The notes below the pieces were generated by a model. It was not told where the DNA came from. It did no database searches and saw only the letters and a program-made list of their open reading frames with translations. The position numbers were made by a program, and so were the translations under genes. This document shows, in pieces, positions 16,631-25,725 of a stretch of 64,000 nt of DNA (positions are counted from its first letter, which is position 1; the number at the start of each line of letters is the position of its first letter). Source of the stretch: Butyrivibrio sp. VCB2006 (lineage in GTDB: Bacteria; Bacillota; Clostridia; Lachnospirales; Lachnospiraceae); assembly GCF_000420945.1 (NCBI RefSeq), contig NZ_ATVX01000003.1, forward strand, positions 266,745 to 330,744, read 5' to 3'.

Positions 16631-17320
16631 ATGAGTAGAATTCTTATTGTTGAGGATGAAGAGGCCATTGCTGATCTTGAAAAGGATTATCTTGAGCTAA
16701 GCGATTTCGAAGTAAAAATCGAGAATACCGGAGATGCAGGTCTTGAGACTGCTCTTGCAGAAGAGTTTGATCTTATAATCCTGGATCTGATGCTTCCCGG
16801 AATGGATGGATTTGAGGTTTGTAAGCATATCAGAGAAAAGAAGGATGTGCCGATCCTCATGGTTTCAGCCAAGAAGGATGATATCGATAAAATCAGAGGC
16901 TTAGGTCTTGGAGCAGATGACTATATCACCAAGCCATTTAGCCCATCTGAACTTGTTGCCCGTGTTAAGGCTCATATGGCAAGATATTCAAGACTTGTTG
17001 GATCAGGCCACGAGAACAACGATTTCGTTGAGATCAGAGGACTCAAGATCGACAAGACAGCCAGAAGAGTATATGTAGATGACGAGGAGAAGAGCTTCAC
17101 AACTAAGGAGTTTGATCTTCTTACATTCCTTGCAGAGAATCCTAATCACGTATTCACCAAGGAAGAGCTCTTTAGAAAGATCTGGAACATGGATTCCATC
17201 GGTGATATTGCAACTGTAACAGTTCATATCAAGAAGATCCGTGAGAAGATTGAGTATGATACCTCTAATCCACAGTACATCGAGACAATCTGGGGTGTTG
17301 GATATCGCTTTAAGGTTTAA
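16631..17320 (+). CDS. OmpR/PhoB-family response regulator
   Basis: This 229-aa regulator has a receiver domain with acidic pocket EDEE, phosphoacceptor Asp52 in LIILDLMLPG and Lys in ITKPFSPSEL. The C-terminal winged helix (about 130-229) ends with the TVTVHIKKIREKI recognition region and TIWGVGYRF. It is encoded 23 nt after its kinase and followed by a strong terminator, so the pair forms one operon. Targets are unknown. Confidence 0.95.
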   Translation: MSRILIVEDEEAIADLEKDYLELSDFEVKIENTGDAGLETALAEEFDLIILDLMLPGMDGFEVCKHIREKKDVPILMVSAKKDDIDKIRGLGLGADDYITKPFSPSELVARVKAHMARYSRLVGSGHENNDFVEIRGLKIDKTARRVYVDDEEKSFTTKEFDLLTFLAENPNHVFTKEELFRKIWNMDSIGDIATVTVHIKKIREKIEYDTSNPQYIETIWGVGYRFKV

Positions 17321-17328
17321 TTGCTGAT

Positions 17329-17365
17329 AACTCCTATCTGGTCTTGTGCCAGGTAGGAGTTTTTT
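17329..17365 (+). terminator. Intrinsic terminator after the HK/RR operon
   Basis: A 13-bp stem (17329-17341 with 17349-17361, one G-U pair) with a TCTTGTG loop is followed by six T. It lies only 15 bp before the next start codon. Confidence 0.92.
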
Positions 17366-17380
17366 ATAGGAGGCCAATTA

Positions 17381-18670
17381 ATGACCGATGTAATCAGGAC
17401 AACAAATCTCATTCTGGTATCAACAGGTTTTATCGTTTCTTTAGTGGGATTAGTTCAGGTTCTGTTTAGCAGAAATATAGAAAAAAAGACAAGATATTTC
17501 TTTTATAGTTTGTTTTCTGTTCTGGAATTATATACTCTGTGTATTCTGATAAGGGAGCTGACTCATTCCAATGTTGGAAGTTATAGCTGGGTAGTTCTTT
17601 CTAAAGTGGTGTTGTTTGGACAGGCTTTTTTTGCCTCGGTTCTGACAGTTCTGATCACTGCATTTCTACTATTTCAAACAGGTGAAGAAAACTGGATAAA
17701 GAATAAGGTGCTTATAGCTACAATTATCCTGTGGCTGTGTTATCAGGGACTACTTATCAGTAATATTTTTACAGGCAGTATCTATGAGGTTGACGATAAC
17801 AATGTATATTCCAGAGGACCGATGTTTGCCGTCCTAGTAGTGCCAACAATAATGATAATGATAATTGACTTATTCATTATCTTTTGGAAGAGAAAGAAAT
17901 ACACTTCCAAGCAGATCAAGGCGTTTCTGGTATATTCGATACTGCCAATGATGGCCATGATAATACAAACAAGGCTTCTTGGAGTTCACCTTATTGTCTT
18001 GAGCTCAGTTTTGGCTACTTTTTTCATGCTGATTTGCATTATTAGCGATCAGAACGAGAAGTATTACAAAAAGGAGGCAGAAAATGCCCAGCTAAAGATA
18101 AACATTCTTTTAGCACAGATTCAGCCCCATTTTTTGTATAACAGTCTTACTACTATAAAATATCTATGTGCAAAGGATTCAAAAAAAGCAGAAGAGGCTC
18201 TGGATTATTTCATTAGTTATCTTCGTTATAATGTGGATTCACTTTCGAATGATGCGCCAATAGAATTTGAAAAAGAACTGGAGCATGTAAAGGGGTATTT
18301 AGAACTTCAGAAATTACGTTTTGGAGATGACCTTGAAATTGAGTATGACATAGAAACAACTGATTTTAAGATGCCTACCCTCACACTTCAGCCGCTTGTG
18401 GAAAATGCAGTAAATTACGGTGTAAGAAAAAATGAAGATGGACAGGGTATAGTAAAAATAATCACACGAAAGAAAGATGACCATGTAGAGGTCATTGTTG
18501 AAGACAACGGACCGGGATTTGTATATGATCCATCTCCAAATGCCAGGCAAAAGCTTCATGTTGGTGTAAAAAATGTTATGGAGAGAATTGCACGTATATC
18601 TGGAGGGGAACTTACCTATGAATCTGAAGTGGGTAAGGGAACAAGAGCAATAATAAAACTATATAAATGA
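17381..18670 (+). CDS. LytS-like (His_kinase family) sensor kinase with 7-TM N-terminus
   Basis: This 429-aa protein has six to seven predicted membrane helices (about 1-222), a coiled linker, then a His_kinase domain with His250 in LLAQIQPHFLYNSL. A HATPase domain follows, with VENAVNYGV as N-box and DNGPGF as G-box. This class normally pairs with LytTR- or AraC-type regulators and senses peptides or envelope state. No such regulator is adjacent on the same strand. Its 3' end overlaps the convergent HTH-receiver gene by 12 bp, a candidate partner in an unusual orientation. The RBS is AGGAGG 9 nt upstream. Confidence 0.88.
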   Translation: MTDVIRTTNLILVSTGFIVSLVGLVQVLFSRNIEKKTRYFFYSLFSVLELYTLCILIRELTHSNVGSYSWVVLSKVVLFGQAFFASVLTVLITAFLLFQTGEENWIKNKVLIATIILWLCYQGLLISNIFTGSIYEVDDNNVYSRGPMFAVLVVPTIMIMIIDLFIIFWKRKKYTSKQIKAFLVYSILPMMAMIIQTRLLGVHLIVLSSVLATFFMLICIISDQNEKYYKKEAENAQLKINILLAQIQPHFLYNSLTTIKYLCAKDSKKAEEALDYFISYLRYNVDSLSNDAPIEFEKELEHVKGYLELQKLRFGDDLEIEYDIETTDFKMPTLTLQPLVENAVNYGVRKNEDGQGIVKIITRKKDDHVEVIVEDNGPGFVYDPSPNARQKLHVGVKNVMERIARISGGELTYESEVGKGTRAIIKLYK

Positions 18671-19255
18671 CATGCCTTGAATTGGGTGGCGAAGAGAAGA
18701 GAGTTGTTTTTTGATATCTTCGGCGTGGAGTGGTTTAAGAAGATATCCGCTCGCGCCAGTCTTCCATGCATCAAGAGCATAATCTGAATGACTTGTCAGG
18801 AAAATAATATTTACAAGTGGATTAAGTCTAAGGAACTGTTTGCACAGATCAAGACCATTTTCGTTTCCAAGTTCAATATCCAGGAAAATTATACCTACAT
18901 CGTTGCTTTCAACGTATGCAAGAGCTTCGGAAGGCTTTGTAAAGCCTGTGATATTGACACCGGGGAGAGTTTCTTCAAGTACAGATATTGCTCCTTGTAA
19001 AAGAATTCGCTCATCATCCAGAACAATAATATCAGCCTGAGTATCAGAAGCATCTAGTGAATTGGTAAAAACTGATACGTCTACATTAAGAGCCTTGGCT
19101 ATTCGAGACATGATGACAAGATCTGGGACTCTTCGGCCACTTTCCCAATTGGCCACGCTACATCTACTTACGAAAGCCTTATCTGCAAGGTCTTGCTGAG
19201 ATAATTGACTTTCTGTTCTAAGCTTTTTTATAAGTGCTCCAAAAGAATTGTCCAT
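18659..19255 (-). CDS. XRE-type HTH fused to a C-terminal receiver domain
   Basis: This 198-aa regulator carries an XRE/HTH_3 domain first (about 1-65; SQQDLADKAFVSRCSVANWESG is split here as SQQDLADKAF then VSRCSVANWESG). A response-regulator receiver follows (about 74-190). The receiver has an intact pocket (Asp80, Asp81), phosphoacceptor Asp126 in IIFLDIELG, Thr in FLTSHS and Lys174 in YLLKPL. The domain order is the reverse of most response regulators. It converges with, and overlaps by 12 bp, the LytS-like kinase gene, its likely partner (inference). It is divergent from the secreted InlB-repeat protein gene, a possible target. Confidence 0.88.
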   Translation of the reverse strand: MDNSFGALIKKLRTESQLSQQDLADKAFVSRCSVANWESGRRVPDLVIMSRIAKALNVDVSVFTNSLDASDTQADIIVLDDERILLQGAISVLEETLPGVNITGFTKPSEALAYVESNDVGIIFLDIELGNENGLDLCKQFLRLNPLVNIIFLTSHSDYALDAWKTGASGYLLKPLHAEDIKKQLSSLRHPIQGMSFI

Positions 19256-19535
19256 GTAATTCCCTATCTATTTTCGAAAAATCATAGGTTACATCACTAT
19301 AATATCACTAATTTTGTTTCAAAATAAAGCCATTCTTTCAAATAAAATTTCAGAAAAGCCTTTATTTATCAGTGTTTCACGACTGCTTAAGACTTTTTAT
19401 CCCGTGTTTATAAAGGTATGGATTGTTTACAGGATGTGTCAGCCTGAAACTTTCAAAAGTTCAGTCGAGGGGACTAGAATGGACCTACCAAGAAAAAACG
19501 GGAACGTGAAACCCAAAGATAAGGAGGTCTTTATT
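19256..19535. other. 280-bp divergent intergenic region with a structured leader
   Basis: The region separates the HTH-receiver gene (-) and the secreted protein gene (+). It contains TATAAT (19300 region), a CCTTTAT/ATAAAGG inverted repeat, and small hairpins CAGG-N9-CCTG, AACTT-TCAA-AAGTT and GGG-N9-CCC before the RBS AAGGAGG (19521-19527). The open frame extending upstream to 19314 is probably chance, because the best RBS and a signal peptide coincide at 19536. No named riboswitch was recognised. Confidence 0.45.
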
Positions 19536-21197
19536 ATGAAGGTGAATTATAGAACATGGTTAGCTATGGTACTTAGTTTTGCACTTATGATTCAGGCACC
19601 GGTTGTTGCGTTCGCTGAGGGCGAAGAAGAAAATGGAAATCCTGGTTCTGAGCAAAACGAAATTGAAAATGAAGGTGAAGGAGCTGAGACTGGCGATCAA
19701 ACTGGTGAGGGCGGAAATACTGGAGAAAACAATCAGACTGGCGATAATCAGAACGAAGGAGGAAATCAGGACGCTCAATCTCCTGTAGATCCATTTACTA
19801 CTGAGGCAGCATCTTCTGAAACCCAGCAGTCTTATAATAACAATGAGATTGGATATGATGCTAAAAATAGTGGATTTAATGTTTACGGAATGTCCGGTTC
19901 TAATCAAATAAAAACAACTTATAGCAATGCTGGATATCAGACTTATGTAAATAGTAATGAAAACCAGATTGGCGTAAATGGTTTCAAGTATAATAATGCA
20001 TATACTGTAGATGGTGTTAATACCACTATATCTGCGACAGTAGAAGGTTCAGATGTATTGATAAGATATGAAATCAATAATACTACTGGTGAAAGCAAAA
20101 CTGTCAAAGTAGGATCTGCTGCAGATACAATGATTGGAACAAACGATAGTGCTCCAGTTGGATATTTAGCTGAGGGTACAGGAATATATATGAATCAGGG
20201 CGACCAGGGAGGAACATCCTTTGCATTATTGCCTTCATCAGAAGAAGATGCATTTACTACTCTTTGGTATGGCTATTATGGACAAAGAAGAGATAATGTT
20301 TTTAATTCTCAGGAAAATACAGCTGAATATTCTGGTGATAGTGGAATGGCGTATTCCTGGACTATAACTGTTGATCCTGAGTCAACAGCGACAAGAACAG
20401 CAGTGTTCAGAATTGGCAACATTGTACTTAGACAGATTACATATGATGCTAATGAAGGAGAAGGAATTATTGCCGGAACTACAGTTATCGGAGGAACTCC
20501 ACAGAATGTAGTTGTTAAAGTAAATGATGGCTCAATAACAAAAGATGGCTATGATTTTGCTGGATGGGGTACATCAGCAGATGCAGCTACTGCAACATAT
20601 TTTGGCGGTGAAACAATTGATTTGGGTTCTAGCGTTAATGATATTAAGCTTTATGCTCTTTGGCAGCTTGTAAAAGCTACTAATCCTAATGTAACTATTG
20701 AAGAAGTTGTTCAGATGGTTCAGGCAGAAGCAGTTGTTGAAGAAGCAGTTCAGGAAGTTACGACTAACCCTACAATAAATGAGACACTTCAAACACTTGG
20801 AACAGAGGGTATTAATATTATTACAACTCAGACTGGTGACGCGCTTCCAACAAATGAGCTTGGGAATGCAGAGGCAGTAACAAGAACTATTTCTCTTGAT
20901 ATCACAAAGGTTACACCAGCACAGTATAGGGATGTTGTAACAACTACAGTTCAGACTGTTCCAGTAAATGGTGTCGCTGTTATAGAAACAAATGATGTAT
21001 CAATGCTTGATAATAATATTATAGAAGCTATGTCTTCTCGTCCTGACCTGGCAATCAATATAGTTTTCAGGCACGATGGAGTTAAGAAGAGAGTAGTTAT
21101 CCCTCCAGGATACGATGTTAAATCTCTTCTGGATGAGAATGGATATTGTGGATTCCTTAGACTTGCAGCAATACTCGGATACACAATTCTTGAGTAA
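19536..21197 (+). CDS. Secreted protein with one InlB/Listeria-Bacteroides repeat
   Basis: This 553-aa exported protein has a signal peptide (about 1-28, ending VVAFAEG), a Gly/Asn/Glu-rich linker (about 29-90) and a Tyr/Asn-rich beta domain (about 95-295). One Flg_new/InlB-B repeat follows (about 300-375: ITYDANEGEG, DGYDFAGWGTS, IKLYALWQ). The C-terminal part (about 380-553) begins with a Glu/Val helix. No LPXTG, S-layer homology or wall-binding repeat was seen, so anchoring is unclear. The start is chosen for RBS AAGGAGG, 8 nt upstream, plus the signal peptide. It probably acts on the cell surface in adhesion or is released. Function is unknown. Confidence 0.8.
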   Translation: MKVNYRTWLAMVLSFALMIQAPVVAFAEGEEENGNPGSEQNEIENEGEGAETGDQTGEGGNTGENNQTGDNQNEGGNQDAQSPVDPFTTEAASSETQQSYNNNEIGYDAKNSGFNVYGMSGSNQIKTTYSNAGYQTYVNSNENQIGVNGFKYNNAYTVDGVNTTISATVEGSDVLIRYEINNTTGESKTVKVGSAADTMIGTNDSAPVGYLAEGTGIYMNQGDQGGTSFALLPSSEEDAFTTLWYGYYGQRRDNVFNSQENTAEYSGDSGMAYSWTITVDPESTATRTAVFRIGNIVLRQITYDANEGEGIIAGTTVIGGTPQNVVVKVNDGSITKDGYDFAGWGTSADAATATYFGGETIDLGSSVNDIKLYALWQLVKATNPNVTIEEVVQMVQAEAVVEEAVQEVTTNPTINETLQTLGTEGINIITTQTGDALPTNELGNAEAVTRTISLDITKVTPAQYRDVVTTTVQTVPVNGVAVIETNDVSMLDNNIIEAMSSRPDLAINIVFRHDGVKKRVVIPPGYDVKSLLDENGYCGFLRLAAILGYTILE

Positions 21198-21238
21198 CAA
21201 GTACCATTTTCACAATGTTCATATATCCCTTCTTGGTA

Positions 21239-21271
21239 GCCGTCGCACTAATTAGTGCGGCGGCTTCTTTG
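21239..21271 (+). terminator. Terminator after the secreted InlB-repeat protein
   Basis: A 12-bp GC-rich stem (21239-21250 with 21255-21266, one G-U) has an AATT loop and a short, interrupted T-run. Confidence 0.8.
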
Positions 21272-21330
21272 TACTATTTTATTTGCAGGAATGATATACT
21301 AAAGGCTATAAGATACGCGATGAGGTACGT

Positions 21331-22104
21331 ATGAGAGATATTAAGTGGATATATGAAGATGATGATATTTTGGTTTGTCATAAGCCGGCTGGAGTGGCCA
21401 CAGAAGGGGCTAAAGCCTACAATATGGATGTGGTAAGTGCTGCCAGAAATTATTTAAACAGGCAAAATAGAGGAAAGACAGCGGATAGAAAGCCGCCTTA
21501 TGTGGCAACAGTACATCGTTTGGATCAGCCTGTAGAGGGAGTTCTGATCCTTGCAAAGAATAAGAAAGCTGCTACCAGTCTGGCTTCGCAGATAAAAGAT
21601 CGAGCTACAGATAAGTATTATTATGCACTTTGCAGGGGCTCGTTTGAGGAAAAAAAGGGACGACTTGAAAATCTCCTTGTTAGAAAAGAGGATGGCTTTG
21701 CTGCTGTAGTTACAGAAGAAGAGAGTAAAACTCTTAAGGATGGCGCCATTACTAGTGATAATGGAGAAAAAATTAGGATAATTGCCGGAGAAGTTAAGAA
21801 GGCGATTCTTGAGTATGAGGTTGTGGTGGAAAAGGAAGATGTGTCACTTCTCAAGGTTAAGCTTATGACTGGTAGATTCCATCAGATCAGAGTACAGATG
21901 GCGAACCTTGGTCATCCTATAATTGGAGATCAGAAGTATGGATCAGATGAATCTTTGGAATTAACTCAGAAAATGGGGGCAAAGGACGTTTGCCTTGTAA
22001 GCTTCAAATATGTTATCAAGCACCCATCTACACACAAGAGGATGGAATTTGAGATAACTCCTGACAATCCTCAGATAAAAGAAATGCTTAATACTACTAC
22101 ATAA
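21331..22104 (+). CDS. RluA-family pseudouridine synthase
   Basis: This 257-aa enzyme isomerises uridine in rRNA or tRNA. The family motif HRLDQPVEG contains catalytic Asp65; KPAG near residue 18 and TGRFHQIRVQMANLGHPIIGD are the other conserved blocks. There is no S4 domain. Many family members have HRLDRxTSG at the active site, so Gln-Pro here is a subfamily trait. The target site cannot be assigned. It is 17 nt upstream of the O-antigen-ligase-like gene and may be cotranscribed. Confidence 0.92.
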   Translation: MRDIKWIYEDDDILVCHKPAGVATEGAKAYNMDVVSAARNYLNRQNRGKTADRKPPYVATVHRLDQPVEGVLILAKNKKAATSLASQIKDRATDKYYYALCRGSFEEKKGRLENLLVRKEDGFAAVVTEEESKTLKDGAITSDNGEKIRIIAGEVKKAILEYEVVVEKEDVSLLKVKLMTGRFHQIRVQMANLGHPIIGDQKYGSDESLELTQKMGAKDVCLVSFKYVIKHPSTHKRMEFEITPDNPQIKEMLNTTT

Positions 22105-22121
22105 CAAGGAACAAAGACTAA

Positions 22122-23570
22122 ATGCAGATTCTCTACACAATATATCTGATACTTATATGCACCGTTTTACCTATATATATGAAGGATGGCTATTATGAAC
22201 TTGGTGAAGCTAAGGCTCTTGGCTACCTTGTTATGAGTGCTCCATTCGCAGCACTCATGATTTATAATGTCATATTTTCGGCCAAATCACGAAAACCAGA
22301 AAAGGCAACTAGTATTTCTCTTACAGAGTTCTTTATGTATGGAACTGCATTTTCTATGGCTATTTCACTTTTATTTTCTGTGGATAAAAAAGTTGCCTTT
22401 ACAGGTTATGCCGGCTGGAGAAACGGATTTTTGATTTCTTTTATAGCGCTTGCAATTGGTTTTGCTTTCAGTAAAAGCAGGTTCATTGTTAAGGACTGGC
22501 TTATTGTTCTTATATTAGTTTTTCCATTTTTTGAATTCGTTCTATCTATTCTTAACAGATTCTCTATTTATCCAATTTTGTTTAATGGTCAGGGTAATTC
22601 ATTCCTTGCCACAATCGGAAACATCAACTGGTATTGTGGATTTCTGTCTATATGGGTTCCGCTTGGCATTGGAATAATGTATCTGCAAAAGAAATTCTCG
22701 TGGAAATTTTGGGCGTGCGGAGTGTACGTGGTTACAGGCCTTGTAGCTCTTTTTCTTCAGGGAAGTAACGGCGGAAGCTTAATTCTTTTGGCAAGTTACT
22801 TGCTGCTCCTATGGTGGTCCTTAAGCAGTAGAGAGGGATTTTATAGATTTCTTATCCAGCTTTTTGTACTTGGCCTTTCAATGTTTATTGTCTATGTGAC
22901 TCTGTGGTTTGCCTCAGGGTCATATAACTACGAGGGAAATCTATTGGTATCAATATGCGAGGCCAATATCGGAATAATCCTCATGGCAGCAGCTTTTTTC
23001 ATCTACAGAGTAAGCAGATTATTTGAAGAAATAAAAGTCCCTTTCAGAGAGAGACTTTATAAATCTATTGCGGGAGTAGGTATTGTTTTGCTTATCGGCG
23101 TAGGTTCTGTCTGGACTGTTCTTAGTTTTAGTGATGATTTTGGAAATGGCAGAGGAATCATCTATCGCATGTGCTTGGATATTTATATGGGACTTCCGTC
23201 CTGGCAAAAGCTTGTGGGAATAGGTCAGGATTGCCTCTATCCCTATGCCATGGCAGATGCAATATGGAGCAGCTCCTTTAGAAATGTATTTGGAGAACTG
23301 GCTCTTACCAACGCTCACTGCGAATTATTATCAGTTCTTATTGAAAGAGGACTATTGGGGGCTTTTCTTTATCTTGGACTTTTTGTTTCAGTGATACTGA
23401 TGCTTTTCAGGGTAAAAGAAAAGGAGCCCAAAGCAGTATCTCTTGGACTCCCAATAATTTCATATTTTGTCTTTAATCAGATTTCTTTTTCTCAGGTAAT
23501 GTCTATGCCATACCTCTATATTCTGATAGGGATGGCTACCACCTTAAGTGAGATCGGGAATCGGAATTGA
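22122..23570 (+). CDS. O-antigen ligase/Wzy-like polytopic membrane protein
   Basis: This 482-aa protein has about 11-12 membrane helices and one large extracytoplasmic loop (about 340-400) containing GRGIIYRMCLDIYMG and TNAHCELLSVLIERG. This pattern fits the Wzy_C/O-antigen ligase superfamily, whose members join sugars or glycans on the outer face of the membrane. The conserved His in NAHCELL is typical. There is no glycan cluster around it, so the acceptor is unknown (exopolysaccharide or protein glycosylation). Its 3' end overlaps the convergent gene at 23544 by 27 bp. Confidence 0.78.
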   Translation: MQILYTIYLILICTVLPIYMKDGYYELGEAKALGYLVMSAPFAALMIYNVIFSAKSRKPEKATSISLTEFFMYGTAFSMAISLLFSVDKKVAFTGYAGWRNGFLISFIALAIGFAFSKSRFIVKDWLIVLILVFPFFEFVLSILNRFSIYPILFNGQGNSFLATIGNINWYCGFLSIWVPLGIGIMYLQKKFSWKFWACGVYVVTGLVALFLQGSNGGSLILLASYLLLLWWSLSSREGFYRFLIQLFVLGLSMFIVYVTLWFASGSYNYEGNLLVSICEANIGIILMAAAFFIYRVSRLFEEIKVPFRERLYKSIAGVGIVLLIGVGSVWTVLSFSDDFGNGRGIIYRMCLDIYMGLPSWQKLVGIGQDCLYPYAMADAIWSSSFRNVFGELALTNAHCELLSVLIERGLLGAFLYLGLFVSVILMLFRVKEKEPKAVSLGLPIISYFVFNQISFSQVMSMPYLYILIGMATTLSEIGNRN

Positions 23571-24029
23571 GTCATCCAAATCGTGGAAAAAGGTTCTGGT
23601 TTCCACGATTCCATAAAGGGCCTCTTTGTATTCCCAAAGAAACTTCTCATTAATATTTTCTTTTCCATACATCATAACGCGGCCGGTGTAGGCATTAATG
23701 GTTGAAACATAACGCTTATCCTGGTCGAATTTCTTAAGGATTTCATCCTTTCTGCGTTTGTGGTGCTTGGCTGCAAATTTTCTGATATCAATCTGCAAAT
23801 CTACAGGCAGAGGTTTTTCTCTTTCGTGAGCTGCGTGTAGATATTTGTCGTAAGTTTCTTCATCAATTTTCTCAAAATGATCCACAAACTCAAGACAACA
23901 TGCACCATCTGGTAGTAATAGTCGTACTCTGTCTGCCCCATACACTTCTTCTACCTCGGCAACGACCTGGGGAACTAGTGGCTTGCCATTGTAGTCCAAA
24001 ATGATAACTTTGTCACCTTTTTTATACAT
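23544..24029 (-). CDS. Conserved hypothetical protein with N-terminal SH3-like barrel
   Basis: This 161-aa cytoplasmic protein is not recognised. The first 55 residues (KKGDKVIILDYNGKPLVPQV then VAEVEEVYGADRVRL) look like a small beta-barrel of the KOW/SH3 type. The rest is helical and charged (HERE, KHHKRRK), so nucleic-acid contact is possible but unproven. The RBS GGAGG precedes the ATG on the minus strand, and TATAAT (complement of 24070-24075) is a candidate -10. Its last 27 bp overlap the end of the O-antigen-ligase-like gene. Confidence 0.65.
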   Translation of the reverse strand: MYKKGDKVIILDYNGKPLVPQVVAEVEEVYGADRVRLLLPDGACCLEFVDHFEKIDEETYDKYLHAAHEREKPLPVDLQIDIRKFAAKHHKRRKDEILKKFDQDKRYVSTINAYTGRVMMYGKENINEKFLWEYKEALYGIVETRTFFHDLDDSIPIPDLT

Positions 24030-24229
24030 GTGTTATCCTCCCCTATTGTTGATGTCTGGTGATTTATTAATTATACCATGAAACGTGCATTTCCCTTTGT
24101 TAATAAAATCTAAAATTGTCTTTTTGTAGAAAAAATTTTGGTTTTAAGTAATTTTTAGGTTGCCTATTTAGAATGACTTCAACAGAAAACAAAAAAACAG
24201 TTTTTGCTCTGAACGGAAGGAATAAAGAA

Positions 24230-24982
24230 ATGGCAGGATTTAAAGATGTTTTTGAAAGAATAGAAACGAAATTTCTGTTGGATGATATGCAGTACAAAGA
24301 GCTTATGAAGAGGCTGGAAAATATGGCAGCCGTCGACAGCTACGGAAAAACATCCATCTTAAACATATATTTTGATACTCCCGATTATAAGCTGATCGAG
24401 AGGTCATTGGAAAAACCCGTGTATAAAGAAAAACTGAGACTGAGGACCTACGGCGTTGCAGAAGATGACACCAATGCTTTTATAGAGATTAAGAAAAAGT
24501 ATAAAGGTGTTGTCTACAAGAGAAGAATATCAATGCCGTACAAAGAAGCAATGGAGTACCTTGTTGAAGGAAAAAGACCTGAAAAGACAAGTCAGATTTC
24601 AAATGAGATAGATTATTTCCTTGGGTACTACAAAGGTATAAGACCGGCAATGGCCATATCCTATGACAGGATAGCAATGGCAGGGATCTATGATCCGGAG
24701 CTTAGGATCACTTTTGATACTAACATCAGATGGAGAACAGAAAAGCTCTCCTTAAAGGAAGGAAACACAGGAACTGAGATTTTACTTCCGGGCCAGCATC
24801 TTATGGAACTGAAAATAGCAGGAGCCATGTCGGTGGAGATGGCAAGAATTCTGGACGAACTTAACATCAGGCAAACATCTTTTTCTAAGTATGGAAGAGG
24901 ATATCAGGACTTATTGAGTCAGAATATAGAGAAGGCAAGAAAGGAACAATCCCAAATTGCCACATTTCGAAGAGCAGTTTAA
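24230..24982 (+). CDS. VTC-domain polyphosphate polymerase-like protein
   Basis: This 250-aa cytoplasmic protein has the VTC/tunnel fold (CYTH-like) with the basic tunnel residues in order: RIETKFLLD, KLRLRTYG, FIEIKKKYKGVVYKRR, SYDRIAM, RITFDTNIRWR, LMELKIAGAMS and FSKYGRGYQ. In yeast Vtc4 this domain makes polyphosphate from ATP; bacterial members are thought to do the same or bind polyphosphate. The start is placed at 24230, after GGAAGG (24215-24220), and matches family N-termini; the upstream ATG at 24173 has no RBS. It is 33 nt from the DUF4956 gene, a common pairing. Confidence 0.88.
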   Translation: MAGFKDVFERIETKFLLDDMQYKELMKRLENMAAVDSYGKTSILNIYFDTPDYKLIERSLEKPVYKEKLRLRTYGVAEDDTNAFIEIKKKYKGVVYKRRISMPYKEAMEYLVEGKRPEKTSQISNEIDYFLGYYKGIRPAMAISYDRIAMAGIYDPELRITFDTNIRWRTEKLSLKEGNTGTEILLPGQHLMELKIAGAMSVEMARILDELNIRQTSFSKYGRGYQDLLSQNIEKARKEQSQIATFRRAV

Positions 24983-25015
24983 GAACAATGTTTTTGAGGA
25001 AAAGGAGATAATACT

Positions 25016-25702
25016 ATGACAACAGATATGATTTTTGGAAGCATAATGGCAAGTGGCACAATTACAGGGGCAACATTCCTGATAGCCACACTTTGCTCTC
25101 TTGCAATCGGAATATTCATTGCGTTTATGTACACGATCAAGAATAACTATTCTAAGAGCTATATTGTGACGTTAGCTCTTTTGCCGGCAATAGTACAGGT
25201 GGTTATCATGCTTGTAAATGGTAATATTGGCGCAGGTGTTGCCGTTGCCGGAGCATTCTCTCTTGTAAGATTCCGTAGTGCACCTGGAACTGGAAAAGAG
25301 ATCACAAGCATTTTCCTTGCAATGGCAGTTGGTCTTGCAACAGGTATGGGATATATCGGAATCGCTGCAATGTTCGCAGTAATAATCACACTGGCAAATC
25401 TTATTCTGTCCAATTGTGGATTTGGAGACAGCCTCGCAGAGGAGAAAACTCTTAAGATAGCAGTTCCGGAGAGCCTTGATTTTGAAGGTATCTTTGATGA
25501 CATATTTGAAAGATATACAGCAAAAGCCGAGCTTGAAGAAGTTAAGACTTCAGGCATGGGTAGCATTTATAAGCTTACCTATAAGGTTGTTCTCAGACAG
25601 AAGGCCAGCACAAAGGCTATGATCGATGAGATGAGACAGAGAAATGGAAACCTTGAGATCAGCTGTTCAAGACCGGTTATGGTTAAGAGCGAGGAACTGT
25701 AA
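25016..25702 (+). CDS. DUF4956 membrane protein partner of the VTC protein
   Basis: This 228-aa protein has three to four membrane helices (about 15-140), with the conserved GAFSLVRFRSAPGTGKE and FLAMAVGLATGMGYIG, then a cytoplasmic alpha/beta domain (about 145-228). DUF4956 proteins usually sit beside VTC-domain proteins, so it may anchor or channel polyphosphate at the membrane (inference). It is the last gene of the unit and ends at a bidirectional terminator. Confidence 0.88.
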   Translation: MTTDMIFGSIMASGTITGATFLIATLCSLAIGIFIAFMYTIKNNYSKSYIVTLALLPAIVQVVIMLVNGNIGAGVAVAGAFSLVRFRSAPGTGKEITSIFLAMAVGLATGMGYIGIAAMFAVIITLANLILSNCGFGDSLAEEKTLKIAVPESLDFEGIFDDIFERYTAKAELEEVKTSGMGSIYKLTYKVVLRQKASTKAMIDEMRQRNGNLEISCSRPVMVKSEEL

Positions 25703-25725
25703 TTTAAGCTTCACAAGGATGTAGA

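Noticed and set aside
19314..19535. In-frame upstream extension of the secreted InlB-repeat protein
   Set aside because: The best RBS and a clear signal peptide occur at 19536; the extension has no RBS and would bury the signal peptide.
19420..19535. Cyclic-di-GMP (GEMM) or other named riboswitch before the secreted protein
   Set aside because: Small hairpins exist but the conserved GEMM core sequences are not present.
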